Virus record (IMG/VR): IMGVR_UViG_3300049841_000030
Location: 1 to 36,388 of that record
From: a virus
Length of the DNA: 36,388 bases
Reading direction: 5' to 3' (one strand)
Below the pieces are notes generated by a model. It was not told the origin of the DNA. It did no database searches and worked only from the letters and a program-made list of their open reading frames with translations. Each line of letters starts with the position of its first letter. The stretch's first letter is position 1. The position numbers were made by a program, and so were the translations under genes. This document shows, piece after piece, positions 1 through 7,073 of this stretch.

Positions 1-127
1 CCAACCAGCGATTTAATTTATAGGGGGCTAGCGTGAAGCAACTCGACTTAGGCTGTGGCGGCGCTTACCGTATACGAGATGAGTACGAGGGTTATGGCGT
101 TGATTTGAATAGTGAAAAAGGGCTTGA
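1..127. repeat. Terminal direct repeat, copy 1 (circular junction)
   Basis: Bases 1-127 are identical to bases 36262-36388. The ends therefore overlap and the molecule closes at 36,261 bp. The gene ending at 36297 then runs into the methyltransferase that starts at 33 with a 4-base overlap, as expected of an intact operon. A length of exactly 127 matches a common largest k-mer size in short-read assembly, so the repeat is probably an assembly overlap of a circular or circularly permuted genome rather than a biological terminal repeat. Confidence 0.95.
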
Positions 128-575
128 TTATAAGCAAGTAAAACACGCCGACCTTGCTATTGCGCCAATACCTTACGAAGACAATATGTTTGATTTAGTC
201 ACAGCATATGATTTTCTTGAACACATACCGGCTGTTTTGTATCTATGGAATGGTACGAAGAATGTAAAACGCGCGCCAATGGTAGAGTTAATGAACGAAA
301 TCTATCGAGTATTAAAACCTGACGGCGAATTCTATATGCAGACCCCGGCTTATATGCCAAACACAAACATTGACCAATTATGGGGCGACCCAACACATTG
401 CTTTGTTTGGACACCTACCACCGTAGCGCACTTTAGTGGTGATTATTTTGGACAGCACGCTGACTATGGGCATACCTCGGATTTTACAATGGTAAACCAA
501 GAGTTCGAGAACGGGCATATTTGTTTAACACTTAAGGCGAGCAAGCCGGCACGAGAGGGGGCATATCTATTATGA
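33..575 (+). CDS. Class I SAM-dependent methyltransferase
   Basis: This 180-residue protein has a Rossmann-type methyltransferase fold. Motif I is LDLGCGG near residues 5-11, the acidic end of strand 2 is YGVDLN (21-26), and motif II/III is FDLVTAYDFLEHIP (about 53-66). The post-motif RVLKPDGEFYMQTP (about 92-105) is typical of small-molecule or glycan methyltransferases. The start is GTG behind an AGGGGG ribosome site. On the circle the GTG overlaps the TGA of the upstream FkbM-type gene, and its own stop overlaps the next ATG, so it sits in a translationally coupled cassette of sugar-modifying enzymes. Methylation of a glycan or its precursor is inferred from this context; the substrate cannot be read from sequence. 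Confidence 0.85.
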   Translation: MKQLDLGCGGAYRIRDEYEGYGVDLNSEKGLDYKQVKHADLAIAPIPYEDNMFDLVTAYDFLEHIPAVLYLWNGTKNVKRAPMVELMNEIYRVLKPDGEFYMQTPAYMPNTNIDQLWGDPTHCFVWTPTTVAHFSGDYFGQHADYGHTSDFTMVNQEFENGHICLTLKASKPAREGAYLL

Positions 576-1291
576 GCAAACCAGCACTAGCAAAAGTAGG
601 CGTAGTTGTACCAATTCTTAATAACTTCAAGGGTTATTGTGAGTTTATGATGAGCTTACAGAGTAACCACCCGCTTTCAATGCGTGTTGTACCGCAATGG
701 CGTAATCAGGTAGCGCTCGCTAAGGCTTGGAACTTAGGCACGTTTGCTTGTATAGCTGATGGCTGTGACTACATTCTAATTAGTAATGACGATATATTGC
801 TGTCGCCACACACAATCAATCATATGGTCGAAAGCTTTAGCCTACTACCAAAAGAGGTGGTACTGGTTAGCGCCAATAACCTATTTGGCAATGAGCAAAT
901 GCCAGACCCCTACGCCATATTAAGTAAGCAACCTGAAACCATAGAAGAAATGTCATACAGCGAACACCCAAACTATAGCTGTTTTATGATTAAAGCAGAC
1001 TTCTTTGATAAGGTTGGCACGTTTGATGAGAACTTTTACCCGGCTTGGTTTGAAGACAACGACAGCCACCGGCGCATTAACCTGCTTGGCTACAAAGGTG
1101 TTTGTACTACCTATGCTAGCTGTATTCACTTTGGTGGGCAAACCAGTGCCATAGCCGGTACAGCCAATAGCGAAGCAAGCCGAAGTTACTATGTAGAAAA
1201 GTGGGGCGGTATACCCTACCCTGCGGCAGAAAAGTTTGATACACCATATAACGACCCTAAATTAACCCCTAAAGATTGGACACCGAAATGA
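572..1291 (+). CDS. Family 2 (GT-A) glycosyltransferase
   Basis: This 239-residue protein opens with the GT2 beta strand VGVVVPILNNFKGY (9-22). It then has CDYILISNDDILLSPHTI (about 65-82), whose NDD is the metal- and nucleotide-sugar-binding DxD-type motif. A later acidic segment, YPAWFEDNDSHRRI, resembles the catalytic/acceptor region of rhamnosyl- and GlcNAc-transferases (DxD, then ED near residue 160). It is coupled by ATGA to the methyltransferase before it and to a small membrane protein after it. A role in building a short glycan on a virion or envelope acceptor is inferred; donor and acceptor are unknown. Confidence 0.85.
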   Translation: MSKPALAKVGVVVPILNNFKGYCEFMMSLQSNHPLSMRVVPQWRNQVALAKAWNLGTFACIADGCDYILISNDDILLSPHTINHMVESFSLLPKEVVLVSANNLFGNEQMPDPYAILSKQPETIEEMSYSEHPNYSCFMIKADFFDKVGTFDENFYPAWFEDNDSHRRINLLGYKGVCTTYASCIHFGGQTSAIAGTANSEASRSYYVEKWGGIPYPAAEKFDTPYNDPKLTPKDWTPK

Positions 1292-1434
1292 AAACTATTT
1301 GTGAGGTAACAGCTATGATAGGTGCGTTTGTAGCAATAGTAACAGCCTATCTAGGGCATACGCTTGAAGCTATATTTTTAATACTGTTAGCAATTTTTGT
1401 AATTAAGCTTTGGCAGATTGGTGGGGGTAAGTAA
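1288..1434 (+). CDS. Small two-helix membrane protein
   Basis: This 48-residue ORF starts with an ATG overlapping the previous stop (ATGA) and ends in a TAATG overlap with the next glycosyltransferase. Two hydrophobic stretches (about residues 8-20 and 26-41) are joined by a short turn, LGHTLEA. Such proteins can anchor enzymes or act in the membrane, but no family is recognised. Tight coupling on both sides supports real translation. It is the only membrane protein in the glycosyltransferase cassette, so membrane anchoring of the pathway is possible. Confidence 0.65.
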   Translation: MKTICEVTAMIGAFVAIVTAYLGHTLEAIFLILLAIFVIKLWQIGGGK

Positions 1435-2741
1435 TGCAAGAAAAGATTAAAGTTTTAGCTCTATGTGACTACGCTTGTAGCACAGGCTTTGCAACAGTAA
1501 GCCGTAATATCTTACAGAATGTTTACAAATCTGGTAAGTACGAGATTGACGTAGTAGGTATTAACTATAATGGCGACCCTTACGATACTGAAAAGTGGGT
1601 GGGCAGAATCTACCCGGCTATGACAATCGCTGAGGTTCAACAAGACCCTTACGGGCGACAGAAGTTTTTAAGCATACTTGGGCAAGGTGACTACGACGTA
1701 GTATTTATTCTACAAGATACCTTTATTGTGCAAACAATGATGGACGTTCTAAAGGAAACCTACGACACACTCGATAAGAAATTTAAAACTATACTCTACT
1801 TTCCTTTTGACTGTACCCCAAAAAAGGAATGGGTAGAAAAGGTAGTTAGTAAGATAGATTACCCGGTTGCTTATACCAACTATGCTAAACAGCTTTGTGT
1901 AGACGTAGACCCTAAACTCAAAGACATTGAGGTAATTTATCACGGTACAAATGTCAAAGAGTTCTTTGTAGCCCCTAAAGAAGCTACCCAAGAGTTTCGT
2001 AAGAAGTTTTTTGCTAGTGGCGCAGACGGTAAGTTTCTTATCACTAATGTTAATCGTAACCAGAGCCGTAAAGATATTGTGCGTAACTTTATGATTCTAA
2101 ACGAGTTGCGTAAGCGCGGTTATGAACAAGCTGTACTCTACTTGCATATGAGCCACGACGACCAAGGTGGTAATGTACTGGTGATGGCTGACCATTTTGG
2201 CTTTGAACTGGGCAAAGATTATCTTTTACCTAGCCCTAAAGTCTTTAATGTGAACCAAGGTGTGCCGGTAGATATGGTGAATATGATTTATAACGCCAGC
2301 GATTGCTTACTTACCACGACGCTCGGCGAGGGCTGGGGGCTATCTGTGACCGAAGCAATGGCAACCAAAACCCCTATTGTCGCACCGAATAACACCAGTC
2401 TGACTGAAATGCTAGCTGATGATAGAGGTTACTTAGTAAAATCAGGCGACACGCCTAGTATGTGGATTCTCAAAGAGATGGACAACGAACGCTTACGCCC
2501 GCTTATGGACGTGGTAGAAGCAGCCGACAAACTAGAACTAGTTATTAAAGGCAAAAAGCCAGACCTAGACGGCGCGTTTACTTGGGCGCATAGGTACACT
2601 TGGGAAAGTATCTGCCAAGATTGGCTAAGAATATTTGAACGAGCCGCACTAGACGCTAAGACTGCAACTGCCAAAGCCAAAAGCAAGCCAGCCATAACAG
2701 GGCTTAATCGCGCTCAACGTAGACGGGCAGGTATAAAGTGA
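1434..2741 (+). CDS. GT-B glycosyltransferase (GT4-like)
   Basis: This 435-residue protein has an N-terminal Rossmann domain (KVLALCDYACSTGFATVSRN, residues 6-25; the CxxxGFATVSRN loop is typical of retaining GT4 enzymes). The C-terminal donor domain starts with FLITNVNRNQSRKDI (about 202-216). The nucleotide-sugar signature is TLGEGWGLSVTEAMATKTPI (about 297-316), where the paired Glu residues of the EGWGLSVTE segment are the usual E-x7-E motif, followed by APNNTSLTEML. The C-terminal 25 residues are basic (RAQRRRAGIK). It is coupled to its neighbours by overlaps. It probably transfers a sugar in the same pathway as the GT2 enzymes. Confidence 0.85.
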   Translation: MQEKIKVLALCDYACSTGFATVSRNILQNVYKSGKYEIDVVGINYNGDPYDTEKWVGRIYPAMTIAEVQQDPYGRQKFLSILGQGDYDVVFILQDTFIVQTMMDVLKETYDTLDKKFKTILYFPFDCTPKKEWVEKVVSKIDYPVAYTNYAKQLCVDVDPKLKDIEVIYHGTNVKEFFVAPKEATQEFRKKFFASGADGKFLITNVNRNQSRKDIVRNFMILNELRKRGYEQAVLYLHMSHDDQGGNVLVMADHFGFELGKDYLLPSPKVFNVNQGVPVDMVNMIYNASDCLLTTTLGEGWGLSVTEAMATKTPIVAPNNTSLTEMLADDRGYLVKSGDTPSMWILKEMDNERLRPLMDVVEAADKLELVIKGKKPDLDGAFTWAHRYTWESICQDWLRIFERAALDAKTATAKAKSKPAITGLNRAQRRRAGIK

Positions 2742-2938
2742 CCAAGCCCGAAGACTGGAACTACGACAAGTACGAGATTCGTACTATGCGAGATGATTGG
2801 CAATTCTTACAATTCATATTTGATGTAATGCCAGACGAGAGCCTGAATGGGTTAATGACAACTTGGAAAGCAGGGGTTACGCCTGAGCAAATGCGACAAA
2901 TTACTCAAAGTATGGCAAAGGACAATGATGATGAATAG
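2738..2938 (+). CDS. Hypothetical protein, 66 aa
   Basis: The GTG start overlaps the TGA of the GT4-like gene (GTGA), and the gene overlaps the next one by 14 bases. The protein is acidic, rich in Trp, Asp and Met, with probable helices (DDWQFLQFIFDVMPDESL and TPEQMRQITQSMAKDNDDE). I do not recognise the family. It begins the short run of small proteins before the terminase. Confidence 0.6.
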   Translation: MTKPEDWNYDKYEIRTMRDDWQFLQFIFDVMPDESLNGLMTTWKAGVTPEQMRQITQSMAKDNDDE

Positions 2939-3155
2939 CTTTTACCGTTATGAATGTGACTGTGGTTTAAAGCATACCGTTGCTCTTAACGATTTAAAAG
3001 AATTCTTGGTACTAACTTGTGAGCGTTGTGGGCGTGGCGTTACAGCCCGGCGAGTAGCAGACAAGAATGTGAAGCTTGAAGAAAAAGATGGCTTAATTGG
3101 AGTATTCAGACGCGATAAGAAAGAGGGTAAAAATGGCGACACAAGTACAACCTGA
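2925..3155 (+). CDS. Zinc-ribbon protein
   Basis: This 76-residue protein has two Cys pairs, CDC (residues 10-12) and CERC (32-35), in a YECDCGLKH...LTCERCG arrangement typical of a small zinc ribbon. A charged tail follows, rich in Lys, Asp and Glu. Three consecutive ATG codons are possible starts (2925, 2928, 2931). The AAAGGA site at 2917-2922 best fits 2928 or 2931. It overlaps the previous stop and runs 23 bases into the next gene. A regulatory or nucleic-acid-binding role is likely for the fold but not shown. Confidence 0.7.
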   Translation: MMMNSFYRYECDCGLKHTVALNDLKEFLVLTCERCGRGVTARRVADKNVKLEEKDGLIGVFRRDKKEGKNGDTSTT

Positions 3156-3411
3156 GAATACTACTACCCCACTGCAAATGGTGCTGGGGTTTGAGTGCGC
3201 CGAAGAAATATACGATATGCTAGAAATACGCGAGCAAATAATACTCGACCTACTTATTGCCGGAATGACACAAGAAGAAATTGGCGACGTATTAGATTTA
3301 AGCCAAGGCTGGGTAAGCGTAATTATACACAGAGTACGATATAAGCTCGCTACTTCAAAGCTACGTACAATACTTGAAATGAGAATAGAAATACGCGAGG
3401 GTCGCAGATGA
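3133..3411 (+). CDS. Sigma-70 region 4-like HTH protein
   Basis: ATG 3133 is chosen because it follows AAGAGGG with good spacing; a longer TTG start lies at 3097. The 92-residue product carries a helix-turn-helix of sigma region 4/LuxR type: REQIILDLLIAGMTQEEIGD, then VLDLSQGWVSVIIHRVRYKL. The pattern is a 'new sites appear by iterated T-Q-E-E-I-G' helix followed by a recognition helix. Stand-alone proteins like this in phages sit near terminase genes, where they act either as small terminase DNA-binding subunits or as transcription regulators of late genes. It lies four genes ahead of TerL. I favour DNA binding; which of the two roles applies is open. Confidence 0.7.
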   Translation: MATQVQPENTTTPLQMVLGFECAEEIYDMLEIREQIILDLLIAGMTQEEIGDVLDLSQGWVSVIIHRVRYKLATSKLRTILEMRIEIREGRR

Positions 3412-3509
3412 ACAAAAAATGTGTTCTTTCTCCCCTCCCCCGGTCAAAAACCACTCCCCCCAACCGAGAGAGTGTGGTACATAGGCAAAGAGGGGAGAGA
3501 GGTATATAG
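3408..3509 (+). CDS. Possible 33-aa coupled ORF in a C-rich segment
   Basis: ATG 3408 overlaps the preceding TGA, a GAGGG site lies six bases upstream, and the TAG stop overlaps a GTG start at 3509. These couplings suggest it is translated. The protein is basic and Pro/Arg-rich with no recognisable fold, and base composition here is unlike its neighbours, so the DNA or RNA itself may be what is selected. Confidence 0.35.
   Translation: MNKKCVLSPLPRSKTTPPNRESVVHRQRGERGI
3429..3498 (+). promoter_or_regulatory. C-rich segment with SD-masking inverted repeat
   Basis: TCTCCCCTC at 3429-3437 is the exact complement of GAGGGGAGA at 3490-3498. The right arm overlaps the GAGAGAGG ribosome site of the gene at 3509. 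Between the arms lie two further cytosine runs (CCCCC and CCCCCC), very unusual for this AT-rich genome. It could mask the ribosome site in RNA, or be a packaging (cos/pac) recognition site just upstream of the terminase genes. Confidence 0.4.
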
Positions 3510-3667
3510 TGGAATTTATAGCAGAAATAAAGCGAACAACACAAAAGAAAATGGCGAGCTTAGATAATGTTTTTGAAATCGTTTTGATAACTGACAACCC
3601 AAACATCTTAGACTTAGGCAAGCTACCAAGTGACCAAACCGTAAAAGTAATTATTAGTACTGAATGA
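3509..3667 (+). CDS. Hypothetical protein, 52 aa
   Basis: The start is GTG 3509, eight bases after a GGGGAGAGAGG ribosome site and overlapping the upstream TAG. The product begins MEFIAEIKRTTQKKMASLDN, then a strand-rich VFEIVLITDNPNILDLGKLP and QTVKVIIST. The alternation of strands and short helix suggests a small alpha/beta or swapped beta protein. No family is recognised. It lies directly before the small terminase-like gene. Confidence 0.6.
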   Translation: MEFIAEIKRTTQKKMASLDNVFEIVLITDNPNILDLGKLPSDQTVKVIISTE

Positions 3668-3686
3668 TTAGAGAAAGATTAGAGAA

Positions 3687-4040
3687 ATGGCAAACAACGA
3701 GAATCTAATACCAGCAAAAAAAGGTGAAGTGCGAAACCCTAAAGGCAAACCAAAGGGCGTACCGAATAGCCGTACCCGCTTAATGCGCTTATTAGAGATT
3801 ACGCAAGACTTAGAGAACCCAATCACTGGCGAAGTAGAGGGCTTTACTGTGGCTGAGCAAATGGATATGAAGCAAATACTCAAAGCTCAAAAAGGCGACA
3901 GCAAAGCATACTCGGTAATTCTAGACAGGCTAGAGGGCAAGCCAATGCAAGGCTTGGCAATTGACGCAAGTATAAGTGGCGAACTTAAAATAGCACTAGT
4001 AGAGTTTGTTGGTGAAGACAGTACGAATAAAGATACTTAG
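3687..4040 (+). CDS. Putative small terminase subunit (DUF5681-like)
   Basis: The 117-residue protein starts with [20 protein letters not shown] followed by [12 protein letters not shown]. The 'K-G-x-x-x-N-P-K-G-x-P-K-G' element is the hallmark of DUF5681-type proteins, which in phages are found immediately upstream of the large terminase and are annotated as its small subunit. The rest is helical ([47 protein letters not shown]). Its 3' end overlaps the start of TerL by 29 bases. Position and motif agree; DNA binding has not been shown for this protein. Confidence 0.7.
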   Translation: MANNENLIPAKKGEVRNPKGKPKGVPNSRTRLMRLLEITQDLENPITGEVEGFTVAEQMDMKQILKAQKGDSKAYSVILDRLEGKPMQGLAIDASISGELKIALVEFVGEDSTNKDT

Positions 4041-5271
4041 TGTTTTTAGAGAACTGTTTGACGAACAGTGGCGCTATATTATTTACTATGGCGGACGTAG
4101 TAGCGGTAAGAGCCAAAGCGTAGCCCGGGCTTTACTTATACGCGGCAGACAAAAGAAACTGCGAATACTATGTACTCGTGAAATTCAAAACACTATTAAA
4201 GATTCTGTGCATAAGTTGCTCAAAGACATAATCACTGAGTTTGAATTTACTGACTATGTAGTTACAAACGATAGCGTAGTTAATTCTGTCACTGGCACAG
4301 AGTTTATATTTCGTGGCTTGCGCCATAACATCACTGAGATTAAGAGTACTGAGGGTATAGACATATGCTGGGTTGAAGAAGCCCAGAGTATTACCGAAGC
4401 AAGCCTAGACATTATCACACCAACCATTCGTAAGCCGGGCAGTCAAATCATATTCACATTTAACCGCTTTAATGAGCTTGACCCTGTATATGTGCGCTAT
4501 GTGCAGAACCCACCAAAGAACTGCTTTGTTAAAAAGGTGAACTACACAGAGCTTGAAAAGGTTGGCTTACTGCCAGACGTAATCAAACAAGAGATTGATA
4601 ATGACAAAGACAACCCGGCTTTGTTTGCTCACAAGTGGCTAGGTGAGCCAATTGAGCAGAGCGAGCTTAGTATTCTAGGGCGCACTATTGTACTTGACGC
4701 TATGCAGCGTGAGATTGAGGGCGACGGGCAAGAGGTGATTGGCGTTGACGTTGCGCGTATGGGTGATGACCGCACAGTCTTTTGGAAACGCAAGGGTCTT
4801 AAGACGACTGACTTTAAGGTTTATACCAAGCTGCGCACTACCCAAACCTGCGACGAGCTAGAGAAATTTGTAAACTTTGATAAGAAAGCCGAGATTAAAG
4901 TTGATGACACTGGTGTTGGTGGTGGGGTAACTGACGAAATGATTAAGCGCGGTTACAACGTAGTGCCTATTAACTTTGGTAGTAAAGCCGGCGACGAAGA
5001 CAAATACCCTAACTGGATTAGTGAAGCGTGGTTTCATATGGCAGAGATACTGCCCGAAGCTCAATTGCCTTACGAGAGCGACTTGCTTATGGAGTTAAGC
5101 ACCCGCCAATGGAATCAAGACAATAAGGGTAAGCGGCGGGTCGAGGGTAAGATTGACTACAAGAAGCGCGGCTTTCGTAGCCCTGACTTAGCTGACGCGT
5201 GTATTATCTGCTACGGTATGTCAAAGACCCCGGGCGTTCTAGGGTACTATTCTGGCATAGCTGATGAGTGA
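4012..5271 (+). CDS. terL: Terminase large subunit
   Basis: The packaging motor ATPase and nuclease. With GTG 4012 as start (TTG 4006 is also open) the product is 419 residues. Walker A is [12 protein letters not shown] (about 25-36). Walker B is [10 protein letters not shown] (about 117-126) with the catalytic Glu pair. The coupling motif is [10 protein letters not shown]. The RNase H-like nuclease has [15 protein letters not shown] (about 243-257), [16 protein letters not shown] (about 297-312) and a final acidic DLADACII (about 395-402). This is the PBSX/Terminase_3 type. It overlaps the small terminase gene by 29 bases, so it is probably coupled. Confidence 0.95.
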   Translation: MKTVRIKILSVFRELFDEQWRYIIYYGGRSSGKSQSVARALLIRGRQKKLRILCTREIQNTIKDSVHKLLKDIITEFEFTDYVVTNDSVVNSVTGTEFIFRGLRHNITEIKSTEGIDICWVEEAQSITEASLDIITPTIRKPGSQIIFTFNRFNELDPVYVRYVQNPPKNCFVKKVNYTELEKVGLLPDVIKQEIDNDKDNPALFAHKWLGEPIEQSELSILGRTIVLDAMQREIEGDGQEVIGVDVARMGDDRTVFWKRKGLKTTDFKVYTKLRTTQTCDELEKFVNFDKKAEIKVDDTGVGGGVTDEMIKRGYNVVPINFGSKAGDEDKYPNWISEAWFHMAEILPEAQLPYESDLLMELSTRQWNQDNKGKRRVEGKIDYKKRGFRSPDLADACIICYGMSKTPGVLGYYSGIADE

Positions 5272-5333
5272 TGATATTTTATAACTTGATGTATTATAGT
5301 AATGAAGAATAAAAATATAGGAAATTTTACAAT
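5272..5333 (+). promoter_or_regulatory. AT-rich gap with possible -10 before portal
   Basis: This 62-base gap between TerL and portal holds TATTATAGT at 5292-5300 and an AGGAAA ribosome site before ATG 5334. A -35 is not convincing. It may be a weak internal promoter for the head genes. Confidence 0.3.
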
Positions 5334-7073
5334 ATGGGACTGATAGACAGACTGTTTGCCAACACTTTAGCAACGCGTGAAGCTCAATTTAAAAAGGAAC
5401 TTACGCAAGAGGTTAAAAAACAAGGGCAGAAGAATGTAGAAAAGATTAGTACGGCGGTAGCAGACAAACTTGAAAAGTCTGCAAGTAACACGCCGGGTGT
5501 TTTGCGTTACCAATACGACACGTCGCCAGAGCGAATGAGTAACCTAACCTCTAAACGCAAGCCTGACAGCAATGTTAGCTTTGATGTGTTACGGCGCTTT
5601 AGCGTAGCCCACGAAGTAAGCCGGGCTTGTATCAATGCTCGTAAGCGACAGATAACCCAGCTCGATTGGGACATTGTAGCCAAGAATGTTAGTGACAAAA
5701 CAAACTACGACAATCAAAAAGCCGGGGTAGTAGAGTTTTTTGAAACCCTAGGCGGACAGCAGAACTACCGTACTGTAGTAAACAAAGTTATTGAAGACCT
5801 ACTAGTACTAGACGCTGTAGCACTATATAAGCAAAGAGCTGTCAATAGTAGTTTACTCTGGCTTACGCCGGTAGATGGTAGCACTATTAGATTGCGCGTT
5901 GATGATAGCGGCAGTACCCCTCTGCCGCCTGAAATTGCTTATAAACAGGTTATTCGTGGTGAGATTGTAGCTGAGCTTACAACTGACGAAATGGTTTACG
6001 CTATGATGAACCCGCGAACTAACAGCCCTTACGGTCTAGCCCCACTTGAAAGCTTGATAATTGTAGTATCTAGTGCGCTTAAGGCTGGCACATATAACTT
6101 GAGCTATTTAACAGACGGTAATATACCAGAGGGCATATTTAATGTACCTGAAAACTGGACACCGCAAATGATTAAAGACTTTCAAGAAAACTGGGACGCT
6201 GCAATGGCTGGTAACGAAATGGCTACAAGTAAGCTTAAATTTACGCCGGGTGGTACTGGTGCTGGTTATATGCCTACCAAGAAGCCAACCGATATGGCTT
6301 GGGGTGAATTCAATACTTGGCTAATGAAAGTTACTTGTGCAATCTTTGATGTTCAGCCACAAGAGATTGGCTTTGCCCAAGACGTTAATAAAGCTAACGG
6401 CGAAGTACAAGACAATATCACAGACCGCCGAAGTATCGCCCCGCTTGCTAGCTTTTTAGAAGAAATATTTAACGGCATTATTAAGAACGACCTTGGCTTA
6501 CCACACCTAGAGTTTAAGTACCTAGGCTTAGACGACAAGGACGATATGAAAAACGCCGAAACTAACGAGGTGCTTATTAGAAGCGGGCAACGTACCGTAG
6601 ACGAGCTACGCCAAGATGACGGCTTAGAGCCTATAGGTATGGACGTACCAATCATTATTGGTAACTATAGCGTACTAAGCAGCGAGCCAGCCCCAGTAGC
6701 CCCTACTATTATGACCCCAGCCCAAACAGATGTACCTACCGCAGTAGTACCAGAAGCTACCACGCCAGCCCCAGACAATACCGACAAACGAATGATTGAG
6801 CTTGTTACCGAGCTGCGTACATTCCGCAAAATGGCTATCAACCGGCTTAAAGAAGAAAAACCACTACGCCCATTCACTAGCGCTGTGTTACCTGCAACAG
6901 TCTGTAACGAAATGAACAAGCGTTTAGCTGGTGCTGACATTGACCAAGCCAAAGAGATATTTAAAGAATATATGCAAGACTACCAAGTTAAGTTTATTGC
7001 CGACGTTATGGAACTCAAGACTAAATTGGTTGCTGCTCGCGAGATTGATAACAAGGTGAATAAACTGCTATGA
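5334..7073 (+). CDS. Portal protein (HK97-like)
   Basis: This 579-residue protein lies directly after TerL and before MuF, the usual portal position. Recognisable portal features are the N-terminal coiled region (residues 18-50), RACINARKRQITQLDWDIVA (about 98-117) and VVNKVIEDLLVLDAVALYKQ (about 148-167). LWLTPVDGSTIRLRVDD, YAMMNPRTNSPYGLAPLESL (about 224-243) and the late clip/stem region WLMKVTCAIFDVQPQEIGFA follow. The C-terminal 150 residues add a Pro/Thr/Ala-rich linker and a helical tail. It forms the dodecameric ring through which DNA enters and to which the tail is joined. Its stop overlaps the next start (ATGA). Confidence 0.9.
   Translation: MGLIDRLFANTLATREAQFKKELTQEVKKQGQKNVEKISTAVADKLEKSASNTPGVLRYQYDTSPERMSNLTSKRKPDSNVSFDVLRRFSVAHEVSRACINARKRQITQLDWDIVAKNVSDKTNYDNQKAGVVEFFETLGGQQNYRTVVNKVIEDLLVLDAVALYKQRAVNSSLLWLTPVDGSTIRLRVDDSGSTPLPPEIAYKQVIRGEIVAELTTDEMVYAMMNPRTNSPYGLAPLESLIIVVSSALKAGTYNLSYLTDGNIPEGIFNVPENWTPQMIKDFQENWDAAMAGNEMATSKLKFTPGGTGAGYMPTKKPTDMAWGEFNTWLMKVTCAIFDVQPQEIGFAQDVNKANGEVQDNITDRRSIAPLASFLEEIFNGIIKNDLGLPHLEFKYLGLDDKDDMKNAETNEVLIRSGQRTVDELRQDDGLEPIGMDVPIIIGNYSVLSSEPAPVAPTIMTPAQTDVPTAVVPEATTPAPDNTDKRMIELVTELRTFRKMAINRLKEEKPLRPFTSAVLPATVCNEMNKRLAGADIDQAKEIFKEYMQDYQVKFIADVMELKTKLVAAREIDNKVNKLL

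Noticed and set aside
3350-3621. Minus-strand frames over the C-rich segment
   Set aside because: They run across three coupled plus-strand genes and have no recognisable domain.
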